15,871 bases of DNA. Source: an uncultured Rhodospirillales bacterium. GTDB lineage: Bacteria > Pseudomonadota > Alphaproteobacteria > Acetobacterales > Acetobacteraceae. The notes under the pieces are model-generated. The model made no database searches, was not told the origin of the DNA, and saw only the letters and a list, made by a program, of their open reading frames with translations. Position 1 is the first letter of the stretch. Each line of letters opens with the position of its first letter. Below, in pieces: positions 1-7,734 of this stretch. The translations under genes were made by a program, and so were the position numbers. The stretch covers positions 1-15,871 of the forward strand of contig CAIVDX010000298.1 of the NCBI GenBank assembly GCA_903904805.1. The letters run 5' to 3'.

Positions 1-1
1 G

Positions 2-121
2 CATCGCTTCGCGCTCGACGGCGATGCGCGTATGGAACTCTGGTACGGCCAGGATCGCGGCTGGACTGCCCTGCGCGCCCCGGGCCGCGACGGCTCGACC
101 ATCACCTACGACCTGATCTGA
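2..121 (+). CDS. C-terminal end of a DUF6134-like protein (partial)
   Basis: Only the last 39 codons and the TGA at 119-121 are inside the window. The frame reads HRFALDGDARMELWYGQ and ends with a GRDGSTITYDLI tail. The pattern of an L-x-G-D/A start, an LWY strand and a terminal RDGS-x-I-x-Y strand resembles the C-terminal end of the DUF6134 family, small secreted beta-rich proteins of unknown function in alphaproteobacteria; this is from memory. The stop is 12 bases before the lipocalin start and the lipocalin ribosome site begins at the last base of the stop codon, so the two genes are probably co-transcribed. The frame is clear; the family name is tentative. Confidence 0.55.
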   Translation, partial: HRFALDGDARMELWYGQDRGWTALRAPGRDGSTITYDLI

Positions 122-133
122 AGGACCACCGCC

Positions 134-664
134 ATGCGCGCCGCGTTGTTGATGATGCTGATGCTCGCCGCCTCTGCCCTAAGCGGCTGCGCCGGTGACG
201 ACCCGCCGCAGAAACTCGCCGAGCATGTCGATCTGCAGCGCTACGCCCAGCGCTGGTACATCATCGCCAACATCCCCTATTTCGCCGAGAACGGCAAAGT
301 CGGCAGCTGGTTCGATATCACCATGACCGCGCCAGATCGTTTCGACGACGTCTATTGGGGTCGCCCCGGCAGCCTCGACGCCCCGGCCGAAAGCTTCACC
401 ATGCGCGGCTACGTGAAAGAGGGCACGAACAACGCCTATTGGCGCGAAACGCCGCTCTGGCCGCTCTATCTCTCCTACCTCATCCTCTATGTGGACCCGG
501 ACTACCGCACCGCGCTGGTCGGCTATCCCGGCCACTCCTATGGCTGGGTGCTCTCCCACACCCCCACCATGGACGAGCCCACCTACCAGGCCCTGCTCGC
601 CCGCTTCGCCGCGCAGGGCTACGACACCTCGAAATTCGTCCGTATTCCGCAACGGCTGGAATAA
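134..664 (+). CDS. Lipocalin family lipoprotein (Blc-type)
   Basis: A 176-residue protein, the usual size of bacterial lipocalins. Residues 1-18 form a lipoprotein signal peptide with lipobox LSGC (Cys19); position +2 is Ala rather than Asp, so outer-membrane sorting is expected. The first lipocalin signature follows (VDLQRYAQRWYIIANIPYF, about residues 33-51), and near the C-terminus is the Blc-like segment GYPGHSYGWVLSHTPTM, followed by a helix (TYQALLARFAAQGYD). Blc proteins bind fatty acids or lysophospholipids in the envelope; the ligand here cannot be read from sequence. Start chosen at ATG 134, with AAGGA at 121-125 eight bases upstream. It lies directly behind the DUF6134-like gene, which suggests a shared envelope role. 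Confidence 0.9.
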   Translation: MRAALLMMLMLAASALSGCAGDDPPQKLAEHVDLQRYAQRWYIIANIPYFAENGKVGSWFDITMTAPDRFDDVYWGRPGSLDAPAESFTMRGYVKEGTNNAYWRETPLWPLYLSYLILYVDPDYRTALVGYPGHSYGWVLSHTPTMDEPTYQALLARFAAQGYDTSKFVRIPQRLE

Positions 665-719
665 GCCGGTCCAGGATAAGCCGCCACGGTTGGCAACACG
701 CGGCCGTCAGGGCACATAC

Positions 720-738
720 CGGCGAGATCCCCTCGCCG
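720..738 (+). promoter_or_regulatory. Perfect 7-bp hairpin in the leader of the flavin oxidoreductase gene
   Basis: CGGCGAG at 720-726 pairs perfectly with CTCGCCG at 732-738 around a 5-base loop. There is no T-run after it, so it is not a typical intrinsic terminator. It ends 4 bases before the GGAG ribosome site at 743-746 and could affect initiation on the downstream gene, or be a 3' end for lipocalin mRNA. The role is an inference. Confidence 0.3.
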
Positions 739-754
739 TCCCGGAGTGCCACGC

Positions 755-1870
755 ATGAGCCTGCTGTTCCAACCCCTCGCTTTGGGTGGCCTCAGCCTGC
801 CCAACCGCATCATCGTCGCCCCGATGTGCCAATATTCCTGCACCGACGGCACGCCCGGCGACTGGCACATGATGCATCTCGGCCAGCTCGCCATATCAGG
901 CGCCGGCCTGCTCATCCTCGAGGCCACCGGCGTCTCGCCCGAGGGCCGCATCTCGCCCGACGATCTCGGCCTGTATTCCGACGAGAACGAAGCCGCCCTG
1001 GCCCGCATCCTCACCGCCATCCGCGCCACCGCGCCGATCCCCGTCGCCGTTCAGCTCGGCCACGCCGGCCGCAAGGCCTCCTCAGCCCCACCCTGGGAAG
1101 GCGGTGCGCAGATCCCACCAGACGCCCCGCGCGGCTGGCAGACCCTCGCCCCATCCGCCCTGCCGCACAGCCCCGGCGAGGTGCCCCCCACCGCGCTGGA
1201 CGCGGCCGGCCTTGCCCGCGTGCGCGCCGATTTCGTCGCCGCCACCCAGCGTGCCGCCCGCCTCGGGATCGAGGCCATTGAGATCCACGGCGCGCACGGC
1301 TACCTGCTGCACCAGTTCCTCTCCCCGCTCGCCAACACCCGCACCGACCAATATGGCGGCAGCCTGGAGAACCGCATGCGCTTCCCGCTGGAGGTGTTCG
1401 ACGCCGTGCGCGCCGCCTTCCCCGCCGACCGACCGGTATGGCTCCGCGTCTCCGCCACGGATTGGGTCGACGGCGGCTGGGATCTCGACAGCACCGTCAT
1501 CTTCGCCCGCGAGCTGGCCAAACGCGGCGCGGCCGCCATCCATGTCAGCACCGCCGGCGTCTCGCCGCTGCAGCAGATCACGCTTGGCGCCGGCTACCAG
1601 GTTCGCTTCGCCCAGCGCATCAAGGCCGAGACCGGCCTGCCCACCATCGCGGTCGGCCTGATCACCGAACCCGCCCATGCCGAGGCCATCCTGCAGGCCG
1701 GCGAGGCCGATGCCATCGCGCTGGCGCGGGCCATCCTCTACGACCCGCGCTGGCCCTGGCACGCCGCCGCCGAGCTCGGCGCCCAGGTCAGCGCGCCAAA
1801 GCAATATTGGCGCTGCCAGCCCCGCGCATTCAAAGACCTTTTCGTCAACAGCGTGTACGGGCAACGCTAG
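755..1870 (+). CDS. NADH:flavin oxidoreductase, Old Yellow Enzyme family (YqjM-like)
   Basis: A 371-residue FMN-dependent ene-reductase of the OYE family, which reduces activated C=C bonds using NAD(P)H. In order: the N-terminal barrel start PNRIIVAPMCQYSC, whose Cys25 and Tyr27 match the active-site Cys and Tyr of YqjM-type enzymes; HAGRKAS; the substrate-binding pair His178 and His181 in IHGAHGYLLHQFLSP; the family signature TRTDQYGGSLENRMRFP; and a C-terminal FMN phosphate region near VGLI. Length is normal. An in-frame GTG at 746 would add three residues, but GGAG at 743-746 overlaps it and sits 8 bases before ATG 755, so ATG 755 is preferred. The physiological substrate is unknown. Neighbours are the lipocalin upstream and the E1-like gene downstream, the latter probably with its own promoter. 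Confidence 0.93.
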   Translation: MSLLFQPLALGGLSLPNRIIVAPMCQYSCTDGTPGDWHMMHLGQLAISGAGLLILEATGVSPEGRISPDDLGLYSDENEAALARILTAIRATAPIPVAVQLGHAGRKASSAPPWEGGAQIPPDAPRGWQTLAPSALPHSPGEVPPTALDAAGLARVRADFVAATQRAARLGIEAIEIHGAHGYLLHQFLSPLANTRTDQYGGSLENRMRFPLEVFDAVRAAFPADRPVWLRVSATDWVDGGWDLDSTVIFARELAKRGAAAIHVSTAGVSPLQQITLGAGYQVRFAQRIKAETGLPTIAVGLITEPAHAEAILQAGEADAIALARAILYDPRWPWHAAAELGAQVSAPKQYWRCQPRAFKDLFVNSVYGQR

Positions 1871-1879
1871 GCGGGGCGA

Positions 1880-1908
1880 CGCTGACCGATCAGCGCGGCG
1901 GTCGTTTT
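1880..1908 (+). terminator. Possible terminator after the OYE gene, with two overlapping hairpins
   Basis: Two mutually exclusive stems are visible. CGCTGA (1880-1885) pairs with TCAGCG (1890-1895) around a 4-base loop. Alternatively GACCG (1884-1888) pairs with CGGTC (1899-1903), followed at once by GTTTTA (1904-1909). The second stem plus the short T-run resembles a weak intrinsic terminator ten bases after the OYE stop. The stem is short and the T-run has only four T, so the call is tentative. Confidence 0.35.
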
Positions 1909-1911
1909 ACC

Positions 1912-1941
1912 TTGACCCCCCACCCCCCACCTCGATCTACT
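1912..1941 (+). promoter_or_regulatory. Candidate housekeeping promoter giving a leaderless mRNA
   Basis: TTGACC at 1912-1917 matches the -35 consensus at five of six bases. After 18 bases, TCTACT at 1936-1941 matches the -10 TATAAT at four of six. A start about 7 bases after the -10 box would fall on or next to the ATG at 1948. No purine-rich ribosome site precedes that ATG; the upstream stretch is nearly all C and T. The two observations together suggest a leaderless transcript. This is a by-eye motif match, not a scored prediction. Confidence 0.35.
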
Positions 1942-1947
1942 GCGCCC

Positions 1948-4299
1948 ATGAGCACAGCCGACCCCAAGAAGCTTGCCATACTCTCCGCGCTCGAGCGGAA
2001 AATTCTGTGGCTCTCCACCTGGATGATCCACAACGCCAACCATCTCCGCCCCAATCCGGACGGGCTGAAGGTTGGCGGCCACCAGGCCTCCTCCGCCTCC
2101 ATCGCCAGCATCATGACCGCGCTCTATCTGCACGTCCTCCGCCCGGAGGACCGCGTCGCGGTGAAGCCCCACGCCAGCCCGATCTTCCACGCCATCCAAT
2201 ATCTGCTTGGCAATCAAACACGCGAGAAACTGCAAAATTTCCGCGGCTTCGGCGGCGCGCAATCCTACCCCTCCCGCACCAAGGACACCGACGACGTCGA
2301 TTTCTCCACCGGCTCGGTCGGCCTCGGCGTCGCGCAGACCCTCTTCTCCTCACTGGTGCAGGATTACGTGCACGCCAAGGGCTGGGCCACCACGCGACCG
2401 GACGGCAAGATGGTCGCCCTGATCGGCGATGCCGAGCTCGACGAAGGCAACATCTTCGAGGCCCTGATGGAGGGCTGGAAGCACGGCGTGCGCAACACCT
2501 GGTGGGTGGTCGACTATAACCGCCAGAGCCTCGATGCGGTGATCCGCGAGGGGCTGTGGGAAAAGCTCGAGACCAATTTCCGCAATTTCGGCTGGGATGT
2601 AGTGGTGCTGCGCCATGGCCGCCTGCAGCAGGCCGCCTTCGCCGAACCGGGCGGGCAGCGCCTGCGCGGTTGGATCGAGGCCTGTCCCAACCAGCTCTAC
2701 TCCGCGCTCACCTTCTCCGGCGGTGCCGCCTGGCGCGCCCGCCTCACCGAGGAAATCGGCGACCAGGGCCTGGTCTCCGCCCTGCTCGACCGCCGCTCCG
2801 ACGCCGAGCTCGCCGACCTCATGGGCAATCTGGGCGGCCACGACCTGCCCACCCTGCTCGATGCCTTCGCCGCGGCCCGCACGCATGACCGCCCAACCTG
2901 CTTCATCTGCTACACCATCAAAGGCTTCGGCCTGCCGCTGGCCGGCCACAAGGACAACCATGCCGGCCTGATGAACCCGGCCCAGGTCGACAGTCTGCGC
3001 ACCGCGATGGCGATCCGCGCTGGCCACGAGTGGGACCGCTTCGAAGGCCTCGCCGCACCCGAAGCGGAGCTGCAAGCCTTCCTCGCTGCCGTCCCCTTCA
3101 ACGCCACCGGCCCCCGCCGCCACAGCGCGCCCAGGATCGACGTTCCCGCCGACTTCCCGTCGCCGGCATTGAAAGAGGCCTCCACCCAGCACGGCTTCGG
3201 CCTCATCATGCATGAGCTGGCCAAAGGCAGCAGCCCGCTCGCCGCGCGCATCGTCACCACCTCGCCCGATGTCACCGTCTCCACCAATCTCGGTGCCTGG
3301 GTGAATCGCCGCGGCCTGTTCGCCCGCGAGGCAATGGCCGACGCCTTCCGCACCGCCCGCATCCCCTCCACCGTGCATTGGCAATTCTCCCCCGCCGGCC
3401 AGCATCTGGAGCTCGGCATCGCCGAGATGAACCTGTTCACCATGCTCTCCGCGCTCGGCCTCTCGCACGCCATCACCGGCGAGCGCCTGCTGCCCGTCGG
3501 CACGCTCTACGACCCGTTCATCGAGCGCGGCCTCGATGCGCTGAACTATGCCTGCTACCAGGATGCGCGATTCATCCTGATCGGCACGCCCTCGGGCATC
3601 ACGCTCGCCGGCGAGGGCGGTGCGCACCAATCCATCGCAACCCCGCTGATCGGCCTGGCGCAGGATGGTCTGACCAGCTTCGAGCCCGCCTATATCGACG
3701 AACTCGCCATCCTCCTTGCCTGGGCCTTCGACCACATCCAGCGCGAGGGCAAGGAGGGCGGTGCCGTCTATCTGCGCCTGTCCACCCGTGCCATCGCCCA
3801 GCCCGCCCGCGCGCTCAGCCCGCACGACAAGAACGATATCGTCGCCGGCGCCTACTGGGTCCGCCGCCCGGGCCCGAACGCCGAGGCCGTCATCGCCTAT
3901 GCCGGCGCGCTCGCCCCCGAGGCGCTGGACGCCGCCGGCCTGGTCGGCGAGGACCGCCGCGATGTCGGCCTGCTCGCCATCACCTCCGCCGATCGCCTGC
4001 ATGCCGGCTGGAGCCAAGCGCAGGAGAGCGGCGGCCTCTCCCACATCGAACGCCTGCTCGATGCCGTCCCCCGCAATGCCGGTCTGGTCACGGTGATCGA
4101 CGCACACCCTGCCACTTTGAGCTGGCTCGGCGCCGTGCACGGCCACCGCACCCGCGCCCTCGGCGTGCGCCATTTCGGCCAGACCGGCACCATCGCCGAC
4201 CTCTACCGCGCGGCAGGAATCGACGCCCAAGCCGTTGCCGCCGCCATCCAATCCATCGCGCCCGGCCGCCCCATCCGCCATCTCCGCGCCCTCGGCTAG
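1948..4299 (+). CDS. Stand-alone pyruvate dehydrogenase E1-like / transketolase-family ThDP enzyme
   Basis: A 783-residue thiamine-diphosphate enzyme resembling the homodimeric PDH E1 (AceE) and transketolase. The early segment KVGGHQASSASIASIMTAL matches the AceE LGGHMAS region, and KPHASPIFHA the transketolase-like active-site stretch. The ThDP/Mg motif starts with GDAELDEGN (residues 160-168) and ends at DYNRQSLD (Asn191). His334 and His338 lie in LAGHKDNHAGLMN. The catalytic Glu is probably Glu493 in ELGIAEMNLFTML, and the pyrimidine domain contains AGEGGAHQS. AceE is about 890 residues; here about 70 N-terminal residues that carry the E2-docking region are absent, and no E2 or E3 gene is nearby. 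A 2-oxo acid substrate is likely but unproven. ATG 1948 is chosen because homology begins just after it; the frame is open further upstream only across the OYE gene. Confidence 0.85.
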   Translation: MSTADPKKLAILSALERKILWLSTWMIHNANHLRPNPDGLKVGGHQASSASIASIMTALYLHVLRPEDRVAVKPHASPIFHAIQYLLGNQTREKLQNFRGFGGAQSYPSRTKDTDDVDFSTGSVGLGVAQTLFSSLVQDYVHAKGWATTRPDGKMVALIGDAELDEGNIFEALMEGWKHGVRNTWWVVDYNRQSLDAVIREGLWEKLETNFRNFGWDVVVLRHGRLQQAAFAEPGGQRLRGWIEACPNQLYSALTFSGGAAWRARLTEEIGDQGLVSALLDRRSDAELADLMGNLGGHDLPTLLDAFAAARTHDRPTCFICYTIKGFGLPLAGHKDNHAGLMNPAQVDSLRTAMAIRAGHEWDRFEGLAAPEAELQAFLAAVPFNATGPRRHSAPRIDVPADFPSPALKEASTQHGFGLIMHELAKGSSPLAARIVTTSPDVTVSTNLGAWVNRRGLFAREAMADAFRTARIPSTVHWQFSPAGQHLELGIAEMNLFTMLSALGLSHAITGERLLPVGTLYDPFIERGLDALNYACYQDARFILIGTPSGITLAGEGGAHQSIATPLIGLAQDGLTSFEPAYIDELAILLAWAFDHIQREGKEGGAVYLRLSTRAIAQPARALSPHDKNDIVAGAYWVRRPGPNAEAVIAYAGALAPEALDAAGLVGEDRRDVGLLAITSADRLHAGWSQAQESGGLSHIERLLDAVPRNAGLVTVIDAHPATLSWLGAVHGHRTRALGVRHFGQTGTIADLYRAAGIDAQAVAAAIQSIAPGRPIRHLRALG

Positions 4300-4397
4300 C
4301 GCACCCCGGCTGGTCATCCCGGCGAGAGTCGGGCAGACTCCGCGCCAGAACAGCGGCGACATCTCAACGCAGGGCCGCGCAGCCCAGGAGGAAAGCC

Positions 4398-5282
4398 ATG
4401 GCCAGCAACAAGGTGATCGTCACCGTCGCCCCCACCGGCGGCATGGCATCCAAGCAATCCAACCCGAATCTGCCGACGCAGCCTGAGGAAATCGCCGAAT
4501 CCGTGTATCGCAGCTTCAAGGCCGGCGCCTCCATCGCCGCCCTGCACGCCCGCCGGCCTGACGACCTCGCCACCTGCAACGCCGACATCTACCGCGACAT
4601 CAACACCCGCATCCGCGCCCGTTGCGACATCATCATCAACAACTCAACCGGTGGCGGGTCCAGCGGCGACATGCTGATCGAACGGCCCGACGGCATGTTC
4701 GAGAATAATTTCGACGAGCGCCTCAAGGGCCTCGATGCCGGCGCCGAAATGGCCACCTTCGACGGCTTCACCGCGGTCGACAATTTCGGCGACAAGGAAA
4801 TCCTGGTGATCACCACGCCCTCGCGCTGCGAAGCGATGGCGAAACGGTTCGTCGAGCGCGGCATCAAGCCGGAATGGGAGGTCTTCAACCCCGCCCATAT
4901 CCTGCAGGATGTCACCCGCCTGATCCAGAAGGGCTACGACAAGCCGCCCTACTACATCAACATCGTCCTCGGTGCGGACCGCAACTTCCAGGGCGGCCTG
5001 CCCTACACGCAGGATATCCTCAGCATGATGGTCAAGCTGTTGCCGCCGCAATCGCTGTTCTGCGTCTCCGGCATCGGCCCCGCCCAGCTGCCAGCCACGA
5101 TGCAATCCATCGCGCTGGGCGGCCATGTCCGCGCTGGACTTGAAGACAATAATTATTACAGCCGCGGCGTGCTCGCCACCAACGAGATGCTGATCGAGCG
5201 CACCGTGCGCATGGTCCGTGACATGAATCTCGAACCCGCCACGCCCGCCGAAGCCCGCGCCATCCTCGGCCTGCCCGGCTAA
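4398..5282 (+). CDS. Beta-keto acid cleavage enzyme (BKACE, DUF849)
   Basis: A 294-residue TIM-barrel protein of the 3-keto-5-aminohexanoate cleavage (Kce)/BKACE family, which transfers an acyl unit between a beta-keto acid and acetyl-CoA, giving acetoacetate and a new CoA ester. Visible signatures are VTVAPTGG at the N-terminus, PTQPEEIAESVYRSFKAGAS, NNSTGGG, the WEVFNPAH strand, and GHVRAGLEDNNYYSRG with Glu249 as the expected metal ligand. The usual HxH metal motif appears as ALHARRPDD: His50 is kept but the first His is Ala48. The ribosome site AGGAGG (4386-4391) lies 6 bases before ATG 4398. The gene follows the E1-like gene by 98 bases, so both could work on oxo acids in one route. Its stop overlaps the stop of the convergent ATPase gene. 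The substrate is unknown. Confidence 0.9.
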   Translation: MASNKVIVTVAPTGGMASKQSNPNLPTQPEEIAESVYRSFKAGASIAALHARRPDDLATCNADIYRDINTRIRARCDIIINNSTGGGSSGDMLIERPDGMFENNFDERLKGLDAGAEMATFDGFTAVDNFGDKEILVITTPSRCEAMAKRFVERGIKPEWEVFNPAHILQDVTRLIQKGYDKPPYYINIVLGADRNFQGGLPYTQDILSMMVKLLPPQSLFCVSGIGPAQLPATMQSIALGGHVRAGLEDNNYYSRGVLATNEMLIERTVRMVRDMNLEPATPAEARAILGLPG

Positions 5283-6907
5283 ACGCTGTCGGCGGCCGAC
5301 GCCCCTGGCACCGCGGCAAACAATGCCCGCGTGTAGGGGTGCGCCGGGGCGCTGAAAATCTCCCGCGCGCTGGCCATCTCCACCACCCGCCCGGCCTGCA
5401 TCACCGCGATCCGGTCGCAGATCTGCAACGCCACCCGCAGGTCATGCGTCACAAAGATCATGCTCAGCCCAAGCCTCTGCTTGATCTCCTCCAACACCCG
5501 CAATATCTGCGCCTGCACCGACACATCCAGCGCCGACACTGCCTCATCAGCCACCAGGATGTCGGGCTCCAGTGCCAGCGCGCGCGCGATGCCGATGCGC
5601 TGCCGCTGCCCGCCCGAAAACTCATGCGGAAAGCGCGACGCCGCGGCCGGCCCAAGCCCCACCAGCGCCAACAGCTCCGCCGCCCGCGCCCGCGCGGCAG
5701 CCCGATCCGCGCCATGAATGATCGGCCCCTCGGCGATGATGTCGCCGGCGCGCTGGCGCGGATCAAGCGAGGCATAGGGGTCCTGAAAGATCATCTGAAT
5801 GCGCTGACGGAACGGTCTCAGCTGCCGGCGCGACAGCTCGCTCACCCCATGCCCATCCAGGATCACCTCACCCGAATCCGCGTGCGCCAGGCTCGTCAGC
5901 ACTCGCGCGAGCGTGGATTTCCCCGAGCCCGACTCACCAACAATCCCCAGCGTCTCGCCGCGCCGCAACTTGATGCTGACATCATCCAGCGCCGTCGTCG
6001 CCTGCCCGCGCAGAAACCGCCGCGCATACACTTTGCGCAGTTCCCGCGCCTCCAGAATTTGCGGCGTTGAAATCTCGGTCCGAATCGCCGGCGCCCGCAT
6101 CGCCGGCACCGCGTCCAGCAGCGCGCGCGTATACTCATGCTGAGGCCGCAACAGAACCTCCGCGCGCGTGCCCTGCTCCACCAGCACCCCCTGTCGCAGC
6201 ACCGCGACACGATCGGCAAGGTCCGCCACCACGCCAAAATCATGGGTGATGAACAGCACCGCCATGCCGCGCTCGCGCTGCAACCCCCGCAGCAACGCGA
6301 GAATCTGCGCCTGCGTTGTCACATCCAGCGCCGTTGTCGGCTCATCGGCGATCAACAGGCGCGGCCCCATCGCCAGCGCCATCGCGATCACCACACGCTG
6401 GCGCTGCCCACCCGAGAGCTGATGCGGATAGGCCTCGATGAGCTGTTCCGGCTGTGGCAGTCGCATTTCGGCGAACAGGTCGATCACCCGTCGCCGCCGC
6501 GCCGCGCGCGGCAGATCGGTGTGCAACCGCAACACCTCATCCACCTGCCGCCCCACCCGATGCATCGGATTCAGCGCCGTCATCGGCTCCTGAAACACCA
6601 TGCCGACCGACGCCCCACGCAGGCGCCGCATCGCCGCCTCATCCAGCCGCGCCAAATCGCGCCCATCATGGATCATCGCACCCGCGGCAACCCTCACGCC
6701 TTCCGGCAACAATCCCATGATGGCCCGCGCCACCATCGATTTTCCCGAACCGGACTCGCCCACCAGGCAGGTGATCTCCCCCGCCCGCAGATCGAGGCTC
6801 ATCCCCTGCACCGCGAACTCCCGATCCGCGCCCAACGGCAGCGAGACCGAAAGCCCCGCGATCGCCACCACCGGCGCGACATCAGCCAAAGCCGGCACCG
6901 CCATCAT
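5279..6907 (-). CDS. Fused double ATP-binding protein of a peptide/nickel-type ABC importer (DppD-DppF fusion)
   Basis: A 542-residue protein with two complete ABC ATPase domains. Domain 1: Walker A GESGSGKS (50-57), signature LSGGQRQR (164-171), Walker B LLIADEP (184-190), H-loop His222, and the oligopeptide-family tail HEYTRALLDAVP. Domain 2: Walker A GESGSGKS (324-331), signature FSGGQRQR (430-437), Walker B ILVADEAVSALD (450-461), His488, and tail HPYTRALFAAVP. Both sites look competent for ATP hydrolysis, so one polypeptide can supply both motors, as in GsiA/YejF-type proteins. The ATG at 6905-6907 overlaps the TGA of the permease gene (ATGA), implying translational coupling; a second ATG follows directly. 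The TAG at the other end overlaps the TAA of the convergent BKACE gene. Confidence 0.94.
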   Translation of the reverse strand: MMAVPALADVAPVVAIAGLSVSLPLGADREFAVQGMSLDLRAGEITCLVGESGSGKSMVARAIMGLLPEGVRVAAGAMIHDGRDLARLDEAAMRRLRGASVGMVFQEPMTALNPMHRVGRQVDEVLRLHTDLPRAARRRRVIDLFAEMRLPQPEQLIEAYPHQLSGGQRQRVVIAMALAMGPRLLIADEPTTALDVTTQAQILALLRGLQRERGMAVLFITHDFGVVADLADRVAVLRQGVLVEQGTRAEVLLRPQHEYTRALLDAVPAMRAPAIRTEISTPQILEARELRKVYARRFLRGQATTALDDVSIKLRRGETLGIVGESGSGKSTLARVLTSLAHADSGEVILDGHGVSELSRRQLRPFRQRIQMIFQDPYASLDPRQRAGDIIAEGPIIHGADRAAARARAAELLALVGLGPAAASRFPHEFSGGQRQRIGIARALALEPDILVADEAVSALDVSVQAQILRVLEEIKQRLGLSMIFVTHDLRVALQICDRIAVMQAGRVVEMASAREIFSAPAHPYTRALFAAVPGASAADSV

Positions 6908-7731
6908 CGATCGCGCAGGGCCGGATTGAGCGCCTCGTTCAACCCATCACCCACCAGATTGATCGCCAGAACACTGGCCAAGATCGCGATGCCCGGAAAG
7001 GTGCACACCCACCAGGAACTGCGCAGCACCTCCCGCCCCGCGCTGATCATCAACCCCCAGCTCATCCGATTCGGATCACCCAGCCCCAGGAACGACAATC
7101 CCGATTCAAACAAGATCGCGCTGGCAACAAGCAAAGACCCTACCGCGATCAAGGGCGACGCACAGTTCGGCAGGATATGGCGCAGAATGATCCGGCCATC
7201 GCTCGCCCCCAGCCCCATCGTCGCCAGCACGAATTCCCGCCCACCCAGGGCGGCGAACTCCCCGCGCACCAGCCGCGCGATCGCCGGCCATGACACCACC
7301 GCGATCGCCAACACCTCGGTGCCCAGCGACGGCGACAAGATCGCCACCAGCAGGATGGCCAGAATGAATGACGGGATTGTCTGGAAAAATTCGGTCAGCC
7401 GCATCACCACCATGTCGGCGCCACCGCGATAATAGCCCGCCAGCGCGCCCGTCACGATGCCCAGCGCCATCGCCCCCAGCATCGCCGCCACGCCAACCAG
7501 CAGCGATGTCCGCGCCCCATGCACGATCCCCGCCGCGACATCGCGCCCCAGACTGTCAGTCCCCAGCAGGAACCGCCCGAATGGCGGCTGTCCCGGCGGC
7601 CCTGCCAGTGCGAACGCGCCCGCCGGATAGATCACCGGCGCGGCGAACGCCGCCGCCACCACCAGGCCCAGCACAATCGCCCCCAGCAACGCCATCCGGT
7701 TGCGCGCGAAGCGCCTGGCAAATCCCCGCAC
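6904..7731 (-). CDS. ABC importer permease, DppC type
   Basis: A 275-residue inner-membrane permease of the oligopeptide/dipeptide/nickel importer family. The N-terminus RRFARNRMALLGAIVLGLVV is the usual DppC cytoplasmic stretch plus first membrane helix. The external-loop motif LGTDSLGRDV is at residues 56-65. The EAA coupling loop (GREFVLATMGLGASDGRI onward, about 164-189) docks on the ATPase. Further hydrophobic helices follow, with the family motif GLSFLGLGDP. The start is GTG at 7729-7731, with GGGG about eight bases upstream; an ATG 12 codons later would cut off the conserved N-terminal RRFxRNR stretch. The stop overlaps the ATPase start by four bases, and three bases separate it from the upstream permease gene. 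Confidence 0.92.
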   Translation of the reverse strand: MRGFARRFARNRMALLGAIVLGLVVAAAFAAPVIYPAGAFALAGPPGQPPFGRFLLGTDSLGRDVAAGIVHGARTSLLVGVAAMLGAMALGIVTGALAGYYRGGADMVVMRLTEFFQTIPSFILAILLVAILSPSLGTEVLAIAVVSWPAIARLVRGEFAALGGREFVLATMGLGASDGRIILRHILPNCASPLIAVGSLLVASAILFESGLSFLGLGDPNRMSWGLMISAGREVLRSSWWVCTFPGIAILASVLAINLVGDGLNEALNPALRDR

Positions 7732-7734
7732 GCC

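Noticed and set aside
691..706. TGGCAACACGCGGCCG before the OYE gene as another RpoN promoter
   Set aside because: The -24 half is present but the -12 half reads GGCC in place of TTGC, so the required GC pair is missing.
690..718. TTGGCA and CACATA 17 bases apart as a housekeeping promoter for the OYE gene
   Set aside because: The -10 part matches only two of six bases; not strong enough to list as a feature.
1438..1947. N-terminal extension of the E1-like protein by 170 residues
   Set aside because: The extension lies in another frame of the OYE gene, is Arg/Pro-rich and has no similarity to the AceE N-terminus.
2350..4362. A 670-codon open frame on the minus strand opposite the E1-like gene
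   Set aside because: Its translation is low-complexity, Gly/Ala/Glu-rich, with no recognisable domain. It is the expected by-product of GC-rich codons in the opposite strand, where the E1-like protein is clearly real.
3378..4397. N-terminal extension of the BKACE protein
   Set aside because: The DUF849 fold starts right after ATG 4398, which has AGGAGG at good spacing; the upstream part is a shadow of the E1-like gene.
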